The notes under the pieces were generated by a model. That model saw only the letters and a list, made by a program, of their open reading frames with translations, was not told the origin of the DNA and did not search any database. The position numbers and the translations under genes were made by a program. DNA of 64,000 nucleotides from JAKACA01 sp963769255 (GTDB taxonomy: Bacteria > Actinomycetota > Acidimicrobiia > Acidimicrobiales > Bog-793): NCBI GenBank assembly GCA_963769255.1, contig CAVYKV010000001.1, positions 2,294,001 through 2,358,000 of the forward strand. The letters are read 5' to 3'. Below, piece by piece: positions 33,166-42,126 of this stretch. Position 1 is the first letter of the stretch, and each line of letters begins with the position of its first letter.

Positions 33166-34758
33166 TCAGATCTTGAAGGCGCCGAGGCCCCTCGGCGTGC
33201 CCACCCCGGTCGGGCCGTTGTATCCCGCCTGGGCGTCGCAGGCGCGGTCGCCCATGGCGACGGCGCCGCTCGCCGTGTAGTCGCAGTCGAGGACACCGGC
33301 GCCCTTCAGGTTCCAGTCGCCGCAAACGGCCGCTCCCTCGCCGTCGCAGAACCCGTTGCCGCCGACCGTCACGTTGTAGAGGTCGGCGTGGTCGCCGAGG
33401 TGCGAGTAGAGCGTCTCGGCCGGGTAGCGGACGCCGTGGGCGCCGCCGGCGAGGGCGAACATGGCGGCGATGATCGGGGAGGACAGGGATGTGCCCCCGA
33501 CGGTCTCCCAGCCGGTCGGGCTGCAGGGCGTCCCGCAGTCGTAGGTGTGGTAGATGTCGAAGCCCGTGAGGGAGTCGGCGTCGGCGGCGACGTCGGCCAC
33601 GAGGCGGCGCGTCCCGCAGCCGGTGCTCGACCAATTGGCGACGCCGCGCTGCCAGCTCTGCGCCGTGAAGCGCCGGCTGCAGCCGCCGCCGCCGGCACCG
33701 AGCGTCTGGCCGATGGCGAGCTCGAAGGCGCCCTTCACGCCGTTGTCGTTCCAGACCGTCTCCGACTGCCGTGTGCCGTTCTGCCCGAGGTAGAGCGACG
33801 TGCCACCCACGGCGACGACCGTCGGGAAGGCGGCCGGGGTGTTGGGGGCGTTGATCGTGCCGTTCCCGCCGAGCTGGTCGAAGGCGTCGAAACCGTCGTC
33901 ACCGGCGGCTGCCGTGATGACGACGCCCGGGTGGTTGTAGTCGGACTCGCCCTGCGTCGTCTCGGGCCCGCCGTAGGAATTCGAAATCTCCGTCGCCTTT
34001 CCCGCCGTGGCCGCCCAATCGGCGGCGGCTGCGAGGCTCGCGTTGGAGGAGCTGCTCGCCTCCACGAGGACGATCTTGCACTCCTCGCAGACGGAGTGGA
34101 CCGCCTCCACGTCGAGGGACTCCTCGACGGACCACCCCGTCGAGTCGTTGGCGGGAAGGCCGGTCGTGTGCCCCGTTTGGTTCACGACCTTCAGGCAGCC
34201 GTCGGCCTCGCTGCAGGCCTTGAGGCCATACTGCGTGTCGAAGGTCTGCAGGTCGGCGTCGATGGCCGGGTCGTTGTAGGCGTCGACGATGGCCACGGTC
34301 TGGTCGGCCACCGTGGCGGCGGCGTTGAAGCCGTAGGCGCTGGCGAGGTCATCCGGCGTCAGCCCGCCGGCCGGCCCGATCGTCGCCCGCGGCCCCGATC
34401 GTGTCAGGCCGCCGACAAGACCGTCCCCGGGGACGAACGCCTCTGCCCCCAGCGTGCCCCGCTTCACGAGCTCGCGGCGCTCGACGAAGCAGGTGGCGTG
34501 ACCGGACTTGGCCGGCGCGCACACCCGCACGCCGATGGCGTACCGCAGCGAGCCGCCGAGGCCGGCCGAGCTGCCGGCCGCAGCCGTCCCGCCGGCCACG
34601 GTGACGGCTGCCGTGCCCGAGAGCATCGCGGCCGCGAGCCCGCCGGCGAGCGCGGCCGCCCGGAGCGACCGGAACGGTCCCCACCGGCGGCCCGGGCCGT
34701 GCCCGCCGCCGACGGCCAACGCTCCGGCAACGACACCACGACGTTCGATTGGCGACAC
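33166..34758 (-). CDS. Secreted S53 (sedolisin) family peptidase
   Basis: 530 residues from GTG 34758 (AGAGGG seven bases upstream). A long basic N-terminus leads to a signal-like hydrophobic stretch (LRAAALAGGLAAAMLSGTAA). A short propeptide-like region precedes the catalytic domain, which starts near LTPDDLASAYGFNAA (residue 133). The sedolisin triad can be placed: Glu212 and Asp216 in WSVEESLDVE, and Ser424 in GGTSLSSP. AAAGDDGFDAFD holds the oxyanion-hole aspartate. The propeptide is shorter than in classical kumamolisins. Several cysteines near the C-terminus (DCGTPC, CDGEGAAVCGDW) suggest disulfides in the secreted protein. S53 enzymes are acid-active serine-carboxyl peptidases, which would fit an acidic habitat. 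Confidence 0.9.
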   Translation of the reverse strand: MSPIERRGVVAGALAVGGGHGPGRRWGPFRSLRAAALAGGLAAAMLSGTAAVTVAGGTAAAGSSAGLGGSLRYAIGVRVCAPAKSGHATCFVERRELVKRGTLGAEAFVPGDGLVGGLTRSGPRATIGPAGGLTPDDLASAYGFNAAATVADQTVAIVDAYNDPAIDADLQTFDTQYGLKACSEADGCLKVVNQTGHTTGLPANDSTGWSVEESLDVEAVHSVCEECKIVLVEASSSSNASLAAAADWAATAGKATEISNSYGGPETTQGESDYNHPGVVITAAAGDDGFDAFDQLGGNGTINAPNTPAAFPTVVAVGGTSLYLGQNGTRQSETVWNDNGVKGAFELAIGQTLGAGGGGCSRRFTAQSWQRGVANWSSTGCGTRRLVADVAADADSLTGFDIYHTYDCGTPCSPTGWETVGGTSLSSPIIAAMFALAGGAHGVRYPAETLYSHLGDHADLYNVTVGGNGFCDGEGAAVCGDWNLKGAGVLDCDYTASGAVAMGDRACDAQAGYNGPTGVGTPRGLGAFKI

Positions 34759-34886
34759 GGCACACCCTCTTCCTGGCTCCGCGGAACGAGCACCACCGCC
34801 GACCGGTGCTGACGCGGCGCCCTGTCGGTCGAGGCGCCCACCGGCAATTGAACTACAACCTGGGCGGTTCCCCCAACCGGACGTCT

Positions 34887-36854
34887 TCAGAGGGCGCTGG
34901 CTGCGACGAGACCCTCCAGGACGGCCTCCTCCACCGAGCGGGGAGCGAGGCAGTCGCCGATGCCGACGATCTCCGTGGCGGGGAAGGCGGCGGCCAGCTC
35001 CTGCAGGAGGCCGTCGACGGGGTCGTGGCCTTCGGCCAGCACGAGGCCGGCGACTCCCTCCACCATGACGGGCTCCTTCGTCAGCACGTGCTGGAGGTAG
35101 ACGGTGTCGTCGTCCGCCCCGAAGAGCCGTACGAGGGGGACCACCTCGACCTTGGCGCGGGCGAGGGCGGCCAGGTGAGCGTCACGGACGTACTGCTGCA
35201 GCCGTTCGCAGGCGTAGTAACCGTCCACTGCCAGCACGACGCGATGGCGTCGGGCGGCGAGCAGGCGGGCCACCCCGGCGCCCACCCAGTCGGCCCGCCA
35301 GTCGGCCACCACGATCGTCCCGTCCGGCAGCTCCGAGCCCTCGATGACCTCCCAGGCGTCGAGGATGTGCGGAGCCCCGAGGATTTCGATCCCGGGACGG
35401 CGCGGCCTCGCCCCGGTCGCCACCACGACGACGTCGGGGCCTTCCTCGCCGACGAGCCGGACGTCGACGGGCGTCTTCGTGACGATCTCCACGCCGGCCC
35501 GCTCGGCTTCACGCAAGAGGTTGGTGACCGCCCCTCCGAATTCCTCCCGGTCGGGCAGCCGCTCGGCGAGGAGGACCTGTCCCCCCACCCGGGCGGCCGA
35601 CTCGTAGAGCGTCACCTGATGCCCCCGCTCGGCTGCCACGGCAGCCGCTTTGAGACCGCCGGGGCCGCCGCCGGCGACGAGGACGCGGCGACTGCGGACG
35701 GCGGCTCGCCGCCGCCCGAACCGGATCTCGCGCCCCGTCTCCGGGTGCTGGATGCACGAGATCGGGTAGCCGAGGTGGAAGTGGCCGATGCAGGCCTGGT
35801 TGCAGGCGATACAGGCGCGGATGTCGTCGAAGCGCCCTTCCTCGGCCAGGCGGGGCATCGTGGGATCGCAGATGAGGGCGCGGTTCATGATGACGGCGTC
35901 GGCTAGGCCGTCGGCGAGGAGGCGTTCGGCGTCCTGCGGCTGGTTGACTCTGCCGGCGGCGACGACAGGGACCGACACCTTGTCCTTCACGGCGGCGGCG
36001 TAGGGGACGGCGTAGCCGACCCGCTCCGTCATGGGCGGCACGATGTGGTCCGAGCCGGCGAGGGTCGCCGAGGTGCCGAGCGTGACGCTCAGGTAGTCGA
36101 TGGCCCCGTCGCCGTCGAGGGCGAGGCAGGTGGCGAGCGAGTCGCCGGCCGAGAGGCCCTCGTCCTCCAGCTCGTCGGCCGAGATGCGCACGCCCACGAC
36201 GAAGTCCTCGCCCACGGCCCCGCGGATGGAGGCGATGACCTCGCGGAGGAAGCGCAGGCGGTTGTCGGGGTTGCCCCCGTAGCGGTCCTCCCGCAGGTTG
36301 ACGCGGGGGTTGAGGAACTGCGACGGCAGGTAGCCGTGGCTCGCCACCACCTCGACGCCCTCGAGCCCGCCCTCGCGCAGGCGGCGGGCGGCGGAGCCGT
36401 AGCCGGCGACGATCTCCTCGATGAGCTCGAGGCTGAGGGCCCGCGGCATGACGTGGAAGCGCTCGTTCGGCACGGCCGACGGTGCCAGCGCCACCGGAGC
36501 GGACCCGTCCTGCGACTCCATCACCTCGCGGCCGGGGTGGAAGAGCTGCCCGAAGAGGCGGCAACCGTGCGGCTTCACGGCCTCGGCCACCTTGCGGTAG
36601 CCGGGGATGCAGGAGTCGTCGGTCGCCATGAGGACGTGGTAGGTGTAGCGGGCCGACTCGTGCACGCCCGCCACCTGCATGACGATGAGGCCCGCCCCCC
36701 CGGCCGCCCGCGCCTGCTGGTAGGCCACGAGCTGATCGGAGACCCTGCCGTCCTCTGCCATGACGGTGTCGTGGCCGGGCGAGACGATGCGGTTCTTGAG
36801 CACGACGTTGCCGACGGCGAGCTCGGAGAACAGGTGGGGAAGGGAGCCCGGCAC
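34887..36854 (-). CDS. NADH:flavin oxidoreductase, 2,4-dienoyl-CoA reductase / TMADH-like
   Basis: 655 residues. An old-yellow-enzyme TIM barrel (about 1-350) starts LFSELAVGNVVLKNRIVSPG. It includes QLFHPGRE, VEVVASHGYLPSQFLNPRVN and RYGGNPDNR, the FMN-site segments of the family. The iron-sulfur motif CIACNQACIGHFHLGYPISC follows (C-x2-C-x3-C-x11-C). The C-terminal half is a two-Rossmann NAD(P)H/FAD module (RVLVAGGGPGGLKAAAVAAE, VVVVATGARPRRP). This is the layout of FadH, trimethylamine dehydrogenase and related demethylases. The CoA dehydrogenases on the same strand favour a dienoyl-CoA or other alpha,beta-unsaturated substrate; a methylamine-type role cannot be excluded. Start GTG 36854 has only a G-rich upstream stretch. 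Confidence 0.88.
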   Translation of the reverse strand: MPGSLPHLFSELAVGNVVLKNRIVSPGHDTVMAEDGRVSDQLVAYQQARAAGGAGLIVMQVAGVHESARYTYHVLMATDDSCIPGYRKVAEAVKPHGCRLFGQLFHPGREVMESQDGSAPVALAPSAVPNERFHVMPRALSLELIEEIVAGYGSAARRLREGGLEGVEVVASHGYLPSQFLNPRVNLREDRYGGNPDNRLRFLREVIASIRGAVGEDFVVGVRISADELEDEGLSAGDSLATCLALDGDGAIDYLSVTLGTSATLAGSDHIVPPMTERVGYAVPYAAAVKDKVSVPVVAAGRVNQPQDAERLLADGLADAVIMNRALICDPTMPRLAEEGRFDDIRACIACNQACIGHFHLGYPISCIQHPETGREIRFGRRRAAVRSRRVLVAGGGPGGLKAAAVAAERGHQVTLYESAARVGGQVLLAERLPDREEFGGAVTNLLREAERAGVEIVTKTPVDVRLVGEEGPDVVVVATGARPRRPGIEILGAPHILDAWEVIEGSELPDGTIVVADWRADWVGAGVARLLAARRHRVVLAVDGYYACERLQQYVRDAHLAALARAKVEVVPLVRLFGADDDTVYLQHVLTKEPVMVEGVAGLVLAEGHDPVDGLLQELAAAFPATEIVGIGDCLAPRSVEEAVLEGLVAASAL

Positions 36855-36990
36855 CGCTCACGCCCCCCCATCGGATCGCCGCGGTGCCGCCGTCACCGTC
36901 GTGCGCATGGCGCCACCGTACTGCCCGGACGCTCGTTCGCAGGCAGCTCTGTGCGCCTCATCAGCCCGGTCACCGCACCAGGCCGCCAGC

Positions 36991-37797
36991 TCATCCGCGC
37001 AGCCCGAGGAGGCCGGGCACCCCGACGACGGAGTCGAGGACGTGGTCGGGCCGACGGCGGGAGCGTTCGAGGTCGTCGGCGCTGAACTTGCCGGTCCGTA
37101 CGAGCACGCCGGAGATGCCGACGGCTTGCGCCCCGAGCACGTCCGACTCGAGGTCGTCGCCGACCATGAGCGCCTCGGAGGCGCCCACGCCGAGGTAGTC
37201 GAGGGCCGCCTGGAAGAAGGCCGGAGCCGGCTTGCCGACGACCGTCGCCTCGACGCCGGCGGCCCGCTCCAGCCCGATCACGAAGGCCCCCGTGTCCAGT
37301 TGGAAACCGTCGGCGGCGGCGAAATACCAGTTGCGGGCGAAGGCGACGAGCTCGGCTCCCTCCCGGAGGAGCTGGAAGGCATGGTTCAGCTGCTCGTACC
37401 CGACGCTCGGACCGACGGCACCGAGGATGACGACGTCGGCGTCGCCCTCCACGAGCTCGAGGCCTTCGAGGTCGTCGCCGATCCAGCCGTCGTTGAGCAG
37501 GAGGCAGCGGGCACCGGGGCGATGCTCGGAGAGGTAGCTCACGGCCGCTCGCGTGGGCGCCAGGATCTCGCCGTCGTCGATGGGGATGCCGCCCTGGCGG
37601 AGCTCGCGGCCGATGACGGCACGCGAGCGCGACGTCGTGTTCGTGATGAAGGCGATCGGCACATCGGCGGCTCGCAGCCGCTCGATGGCAGCGGCCGCCC
37701 CGGGGATCGCCCTCCACGAGACGGCGAGCACGCCGTCGATGTCGAACAGGACGGCCCGCCTGTCCGCCCCCGCCCCTTCGGAGCGATCGGTCCTCAC
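36991..37797 (-). CDS. HAD-IIA family phosphatase
   Basis: 268 residues from GTG 37797 (AGGGGG seven bases upstream). The HAD motifs are all present: VLFDIDGVL (nucleophile Asp, near residue 19), FITNTTSRSR (motif II), VVGKPAPAFFQAAL (motif III lysine) and MVGDDLESDVLGA (motif IV). The IIA cap lies between motifs II and III. It resembles the LHPP/HDHD2-like group, which dephosphorylates small phosphate esters. It lies between the dienoyl-CoA-reductase-like gene and the acyl-CoA dehydrogenases on the same strand (52 bases after the latter), so it may belong to the same transcript; its role there is unclear. Confidence 0.9.
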   Translation of the reverse strand: MRTDRSEGAGADRRAVLFDIDGVLAVSWRAIPGAAAAIERLRAADVPIAFITNTTSRSRAVIGRELRQGGIPIDDGEILAPTRAAVSYLSEHRPGARCLLLNDGWIGDDLEGLELVEGDADVVILGAVGPSVGYEQLNHAFQLLREGAELVAFARNWYFAAADGFQLDTGAFVIGLERAAGVEATVVGKPAPAFFQAALDYLGVGASEALMVGDDLESDVLGAQAVGISGVLVRTGKFSADDLERSRRRPDHVLDSVVGVPGLLGLRG

Positions 37798-37849
37798 GGC
37801 GACCCCCTTTCGCCGGGCATCCTAGGGACGACTCCCCGGGGACAACGCC

Positions 37850-39022
37850 TCAGCGGGAGAAGAGGGAGCGGGAGATCACGAGGCGTTGGATGTCGGATGT
37901 GCCCTCCTCGATCTCCTCCAGCTTGGCGTCGCGCATCCACTTCTCGACGAGGTGCTCGCGCGAATATCCCCAGCCGCCCAGCGTCTGCACGGCCGCCCAG
38001 GTCGCCCACATGGCCGTCTCCGAGGCCGTCAACTTCGCCATGGCCGCCTCCCGGCTCGCCCGCTGCCCGGCGTCGAGGCGGCGAGCCGCCCTCCACACCA
38101 TGAGCCGGGAGGCCTCCACCCGCGTCGCCATGTCGGCGAGGCGAAAGGCGACCGCCTGGTGGCGACCGATGGGGACGCCGAACTGGGTGCGCTCGGAGGC
38201 GTAGTCGACGGCGTAGTCGAGGGCTGCCCGGGCCACTCCCGTGGCGGCGGCGCCGAGGATGACGCGGGAGGCGTCGAAGGTGTGCATCAGCCCCGAGAAA
38301 CCCTGCCCCTCCTCCCCCAACCTGTCCCGCTCCTCCACCTCGACGCCGTCGAGGAAGATCTCCGTGTTGAGCAAGGCGCGCTGGCCGAGCTTGCGCAGTG
38401 GGGGACCGAACTCGAGTCCGGGCGTCCCCTTGCGCACGAGGAAGGCCGTGACACCGCGTGAGCGCAGCGCCGGGTCGACGGTGGCGAAGATGACGTAGAG
38501 CTCGGCAACGCCGCCGTTCGAGATCCACGTCTTGCACCCGGTCAAGCGGTACCCGCCGTCGAAGCGCTCGGCCCGCGTCGACACGGCGGCGGCGTCGGAG
38601 CCGACCTCCGGCTCGGTGACGGCGAGGGCCGTGAGCGGGGGCGGTGTCGCCGAGAGGGGCCGGAGGAACCGCTCCTTCTGGTCGTCGGTGCCGAGCTCGA
38701 GGACAGGGTGGGCGAAGAAGCCGTTGGAGGTGAGGAGGTTGCCGAGGCCGAGGTCGCCGGCGCAGAGCTCCTCCTGCACGAGGCATTGCGTGAAGACGTC
38801 CGTGAAGCCGCCTCCTCCGAGCTCGCTCGGGAGCATGAACGACGTGATGCCGGCCTTCGCCGCCTTTTCCCAGATCCCCCAGTGCATCTCGACGTCGGCC
38901 TCGTCGACGGCGCGGGCGATGGGTCGGATCTCGTTGGCGGCGAACTGCCGGCAGAGGCGGACGATCTCCTCCTGCTCGTCCGAGAGGGCGACGAGCTCGC
39001 GGGGCAGCTCGGCGACCGTCAC
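37850..39022 (-). CDS. Acyl-CoA dehydrogenase
   Basis: 390 residues, GTG 39022 overlapping the stop of the preceding dehydrogenase (GTGA). The family signatures are present: ALAVTEPEVGSDAAAVSTRA (FAD/substrate loop near residue 140), GYRLTGCKTWISNGG, RTQFGVPIGRHQAVAFRLAD, LGGWGYSREH and the C-terminal EIEEGTSDIQRLVISR, whose glutamate is at the catalytic-base position. It is a flavoprotein oxidising an acyl-CoA to the 2,3-enoyl-CoA and passing electrons to ETF. It is coupled with a second, different acyl-CoA dehydrogenase, so the two may act on successive substrates or form a heteromer, as in some steroid and cyclic-acid pathways. Confidence 0.93.
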   Translation of the reverse strand: MTVAELPRELVALSDEQEEIVRLCRQFAANEIRPIARAVDEADVEMHWGIWEKAAKAGITSFMLPSELGGGGFTDVFTQCLVQEELCAGDLGLGNLLTSNGFFAHPVLELGTDDQKERFLRPLSATPPPLTALAVTEPEVGSDAAAVSTRAERFDGGYRLTGCKTWISNGGVAELYVIFATVDPALRSRGVTAFLVRKGTPGLEFGPPLRKLGQRALLNTEIFLDGVEVEERDRLGEEGQGFSGLMHTFDASRVILGAAATGVARAALDYAVDYASERTQFGVPIGRHQAVAFRLADMATRVEASRLMVWRAARRLDAGQRASREAAMAKLTASETAMWATWAAVQTLGGWGYSREHLVEKWMRDAKLEEIEEGTSDIQRLVISRSLFSR

Positions 39023-40191
39023 CCGGCCGCCCAGGGGCTCAGCACGCCGTCGAGGCCGCGCTTGGCGATCTCGTTGGAGATGACGAGGCGCTGAATCTCG
39101 GACGTGCCCTCCCAGATGCGGTCGACGCGGATGTCGCGGTAGAGGCGCTCGACGGCGTACTCACGCATGTAGCCCCGCCCCCCGAAGATTTGCACGGCCC
39201 GGTCGATGACCCTGCCCGCCGCCTCCGATGCCGACAGCTTCACCATGGAGGCCTTGGCGTGCAGGAGCTTGCGCGGCATGCCGGCGTCGGCCTCGGACGC
39301 CACCTGGTAGACGAAGGCGCGGTTCGTGGCGATCTCGACGGCGCTGTCGGCGAGCATCGCTTGGATGAGCTGGTTCTCGATGAGGGGCTTGCCGAACTGC
39401 ACGCGCCCGCTCGCCCAGTCCGTCGCTTCCCTGAGGGCGCGCTCGGCGGCGCCGGTCGCCCGGGCGGCGATCATGAGCCGCTCCTCCACGAACCACTCCC
39501 GCGTGAGGTCGGCGCCGCGGCCGATGCCGCCGAGCACGCAGTCCTCGCCGACCTCGACGCCGTCGAAACCGAAGATGGGGTGCTTGTACACGAACGTGTG
39601 CATGTAGGCCGGGGTGCGCACCACGCTCACGCCCCCGAGGTCGCGGTCGACGAGGAACAGCGTCGGCTCCCGGTCCGGCAGGACCATCGCCATGACGATG
39701 AGGAAGTCGGCAGCGTCCCCGACGGTGACGAACCACTTCTCGCCGTCGATGCGGTAGCCGCCTGGGACCGGGGTCGCCGTCGTCTCGATGCCGGTGTAGT
39801 CGGAGCCGGCGTTCGCCTCCGTCACGGCGTAGGCGTCGCGGCGCTCGCCCCGCACGGCCGGCAGGAGGTAGCGCTCACGCTGCGCTTCGTTGCAGGCCTT
39901 GAGGGCGTTGGCCGGGCGCCAGACGGTGTCCCAGAGGGCGTTCGTCAGCTGCCCCAGCTCCTCTTGCACGAGCACCTGGTCGAGGATGCTGAGACCGACA
40001 CCGCCCCACTCCGTCGGCACGTTGATGGCGTTCAGGCGTGCGGCGACGGTGTTCTTCTTGATGACGTCGAGGATGTCGTCGGGCAGGCCGTTTTCGTGCT
40101 CGCACTGGTCTTCGTAAATTTTGATGGAGTCGGCGAGCTCCCTCGCCCGCTGCTTCAGCTCCGTCTGCTGCGGCGTGTAGTTCCAGTCCAT
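39019..40191 (-). CDS. Acyl-CoA dehydrogenase (paralogue of the one at 53138)
   Basis: 390 residues from ATG 40191. The signatures are DAYAVTEANAGSDYTGIETT, YRIDGEKWFVTVGDAADF, RVQFGKPLIENQLIQAMLAD, FGGRGYMREYAVERLYRDIR and RIWEGTSEIQR, with Glu361 at the usual catalytic-base position. The sequence is close along its whole length to the gene at 53138-54307 (compare EKWFVTxGDxADFLIV, GKPLIENQLI with GRPLIENQLI). The N-terminus (YTPQQTELKQRARELADSI) is of the CaiA-like type rather than the short-chain dehydrogenase type. A TetR gene lies upstream on the same strand, and an AT-rich palindrome sits 24 bases before the ATG. It is coupled to the next dehydrogenase by GTGA. Confidence 0.93.
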   Translation of the reverse strand: MDWNYTPQQTELKQRARELADSIKIYEDQCEHENGLPDDILDVIKKNTVAARLNAINVPTEWGGVGLSILDQVLVQEELGQLTNALWDTVWRPANALKACNEAQRERYLLPAVRGERRDAYAVTEANAGSDYTGIETTATPVPGGYRIDGEKWFVTVGDAADFLIVMAMVLPDREPTLFLVDRDLGGVSVVRTPAYMHTFVYKHPIFGFDGVEVGEDCVLGGIGRGADLTREWFVEERLMIAARATGAAERALREATDWASGRVQFGKPLIENQLIQAMLADSAVEIATNRAFVYQVASEADAGMPRKLLHAKASMVKLSASEAAGRVIDRAVQIFGGRGYMREYAVERLYRDIRVDRIWEGTSEIQRLVISNEIAKRGLDGVLSPWAAG

Positions 40192-40214
40192 GTCGGCTTC
40201 GTCTCCTCGGGTTT

Positions 40215-40233
40215 TAATATGACGCCGATATTA
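40215..40233. promoter_or_regulatory. AT-rich inverted repeat before acyl-CoA dehydrogenase gene
   Basis: TAATAT (40215-40220), spacer GACGCCG, ATATTA (40228-40233). It is a striking AT patch in high-GC DNA, 24 bases upstream of ATG 40191 and between it and the TetR gene. The arms match the palindrome at 53097-53107 in front of the paralogous dehydrogenase. Probably a promoter/operator of the TetR-family regulator. Confidence 0.5.
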
Positions 40234-40267
40234 TCTTGTACGACATCGGCCTGCCGGCGCCACTCGA

Positions 40268-40858
40268 TCAGCCGGCCGGGAGGCGCTGCAGGTGGTCGAG
40301 CACGAGGCGGACCGCCCGCTGCCCTTTGAACAGGCGCGGCTCGAGCATGGCCTGGATGCCGATGCCGTCGATGAGGCCGGCGAGCCGGATGGCCTCCGCC
40401 TCGGTGTCGACCTTGCCGATCTCGCCTGCCTCGAGAGCTTCCCGCAAGTGCTTCGAGAGGAGGGCTCGCCACTCGGCGTAGTAGCGCTGCTGCTCGGAGC
40501 TCAGCGTCTCGTCGCCGATGGCGCGGGACCAGAAAGCCATCCAAACCGCCATCTCGAGAGCCCGTTGCGCCCCGAGGGGCAGCACCTCGCGGACGATCGC
40601 CTCCAGTGCCGCCAAGCCTCGCAGCGACGCCGTGCGCTGGCGGATGCGGGCCGACTCCTGTCGCCAGACACGAAAGAGGGCCGATCGCACGACGTCGTCC
40701 TTGTTCCGGAAGTAGTGGGCGACGACACCGGTCGAGTAGCCCCCTTCGGCCGCCACCTCGCGGATGCTGACGCCGTCGATGCCGTTGCGGGCGATGACCC
40801 GCCAGGTGGCCTCGAGCACCTCCTCCCGCCGTTGGTCACGGTCGACGATCTTGGGCAC
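40268..40858 (-). CDS. TetR-family transcriptional regulator
   Basis: 196 residues from GTG 40858, with GGAGGAGG about nine bases upstream. The N-terminal helix-turn-helix domain reads RREEVLEATWRVIARNGIDG, VSIREVAAEGGYSTGVVAHY and FRNKDDVV, the canonical TetR pattern. The C-terminal domain has ALEMAVWMAFWSRAIGD and LIDGIGIQAMLEPRLF, as in the BetI/TetR_C_6-like group. It precedes the acyl-CoA dehydrogenase gene on the same strand, with an AT-rich palindrome in the 76-bp gap. Binding of an acyl-CoA that relieves repression of the dehydrogenases is the usual scheme and is inferred here. Confidence 0.93.
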   Translation of the reverse strand: MPKIVDRDQRREEVLEATWRVIARNGIDGVSIREVAAEGGYSTGVVAHYFRNKDDVVRSALFRVWRQESARIRQRTASLRGLAALEAIVREVLPLGAQRALEMAVWMAFWSRAIGDETLSSEQQRYYAEWRALLSKHLREALEAGEIGKVDTEAEAIRLAGLIDGIGIQAMLEPRLFKGQRAVRLVLDHLQRLPAG

Positions 40859-41040
40859 GTGGCCGCCTCCTCCGGGTGGTTATTTAGCACCACAAGTGTC
40901 TTACATCATTGCACCATCTGAACCGGCTGGCGCTGGCCGCCGGAGGTTGATCAACTTGTGCCGAACGGCCTCCAGGGGGCGATGCGTCGCCTGGAGGTGG
41001 CGATGCCGTGCCGATAGGTACCCGCGCGTCATCGCGACCT

Positions 41041-41046
41041 ACAATG
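41041..41046 (+). promoter_or_regulatory. -10-like TACAAT upstream of the dpp-type operon
   Basis: TACAAT is one base from the -10 consensus and lies 49 bases before ATG 41096, in the 237-bp gap between the TetR gene and the divergent ABC importer. No convincing -35 is seen. The rest of the gap is comparatively AT-rich near 40880-40920. Confidence 0.4.
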
Positions 41047-41095
41047 CTGCGACTCGGCAAGGGGGCCGGTTCGTCCACGACAGAGAGGGGGTTCC

Positions 41096-42124
41096 ATGGC
41101 AAGCAGCGTGGCCACGCTCGTGCTACCCGCGGGCACGACGGCGCCTGCCACCACGTGGTGGGAGGAGCACCCGATCCTTGCCCTCGCCACGCGTCGCGCC
41201 GGTATCGGGATCGTCACGCTGTTCATCGCCTCTGTCGTCGTCTTCTGGTCGACGGCCGTGCTGCCCGGCAACGCCGCCTACGCCGTGCTCGGCCACACGG
41301 CGACGCCGCAGCGCATCCATGCGCTCGAGCTGCAGCTCCACCTCAACCGGCCGCTCGTCAACCAGTACTGGGTGTGGCTGTCGGGCCTCTTCACGGGCCG
41401 GCTCGGCAATTCCCTCGCCAACGGGGACCCCGTGTGGGGTCAGGTGGCACCACGTCTCGTGAACTCCGCCGTCCTCGTCTTCGTCGCCGGCGCCATCGGG
41501 AGCGTCCTCGGCGTCCTCTCCGGCGCCATCGCCGCCGTGCGCAAGGACGGCTGGTTCGACCACATCACCTCGATCGCCTCCCTGGCGGTGACGGCCCTGC
41601 CGGAGTTCGTCGTCGCCATCGGGCTCATCGTCCTCCTCGCAACGAACGTGTTCCACGTCTACCCGGCCGTCTCCCTCATCGCCCCCGGCAGCTACGCCTG
41701 GGACTCCCCGAGCCTCCTCGTGCTCCCCGTCGCCACCCTCGTCATCGTCGTCGTCCCGTACATCCTTCGGATGATGCGGGCCGCCATGATCGAGGCCCTC
41801 GAGTCCGACTACGTGGAGATGGCCCGCCTGAAGGGCGTCCCGGAGTGGCGCGTCGTCCTCGTGCACGCCCTCCCGAACGCCGTGGCGCCCACGATCCAGG
41901 TGATCGGGCTCAACTACCTGTATCTCGCCGGCGGCATCGTCATCGTCGAGGACGTCTTCAACTTCCCCGGCATCGGCCAAGGGCTCGTGAACGCCGTCAA
42001 CGACCGGGACATCCCGACCATCCAGCTCATCGTGGTGATCCTGGCCGCCTTCTACGTGTTCATGAACATCGTCACCGACATCATCGCCCTCCTCGCCACG
42101 CCGCGGCGACGGATCGCGAGGTAG
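41096..42124 (+). CDS. Dipeptide-type ABC importer permease (DppB family)
   Basis: 342 residues from ATG 41096 (GAGAGGGGG six bases upstream). The family layout is clear: TM1 VTLFIASVVVFWSTAVLPGN, an external loop with LHLNRPLVNQYWVWLSGLFT and GRLGNSLANG, then five more helices. The cytoplasmic EAA loop reads IEALESDYVEMARLKGVPEW. The end, DVFNFPGIGQGLVNAVNDRD, is typical of DppB/OppB. It forms the membrane channel with the DppC-like protein encoded two bases downstream. Substrates of this family include peptides, nickel, sugars and opine-like or amide compounds. No binding-protein gene lies inside the operon; two candidates are at 49150-50761 and 56469-58070. Confidence 0.93.
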   Translation: MASSVATLVLPAGTTAPATTWWEEHPILALATRRAGIGIVTLFIASVVVFWSTAVLPGNAAYAVLGHTATPQRIHALELQLHLNRPLVNQYWVWLSGLFTGRLGNSLANGDPVWGQVAPRLVNSAVLVFVAGAIGSVLGVLSGAIAAVRKDGWFDHITSIASLAVTALPEFVVAIGLIVLLATNVFHVYPAVSLIAPGSYAWDSPSLLVLPVATLVIVVVPYILRMMRAAMIEALESDYVEMARLKGVPEWRVVLVHALPNAVAPTIQVIGLNYLYLAGGIVIVEDVFNFPGIGQGLVNAVNDRDIPTIQLIVVILAAFYVFMNIVTDIIALLATPRRRIAR

Positions 42125-42126
42125 TC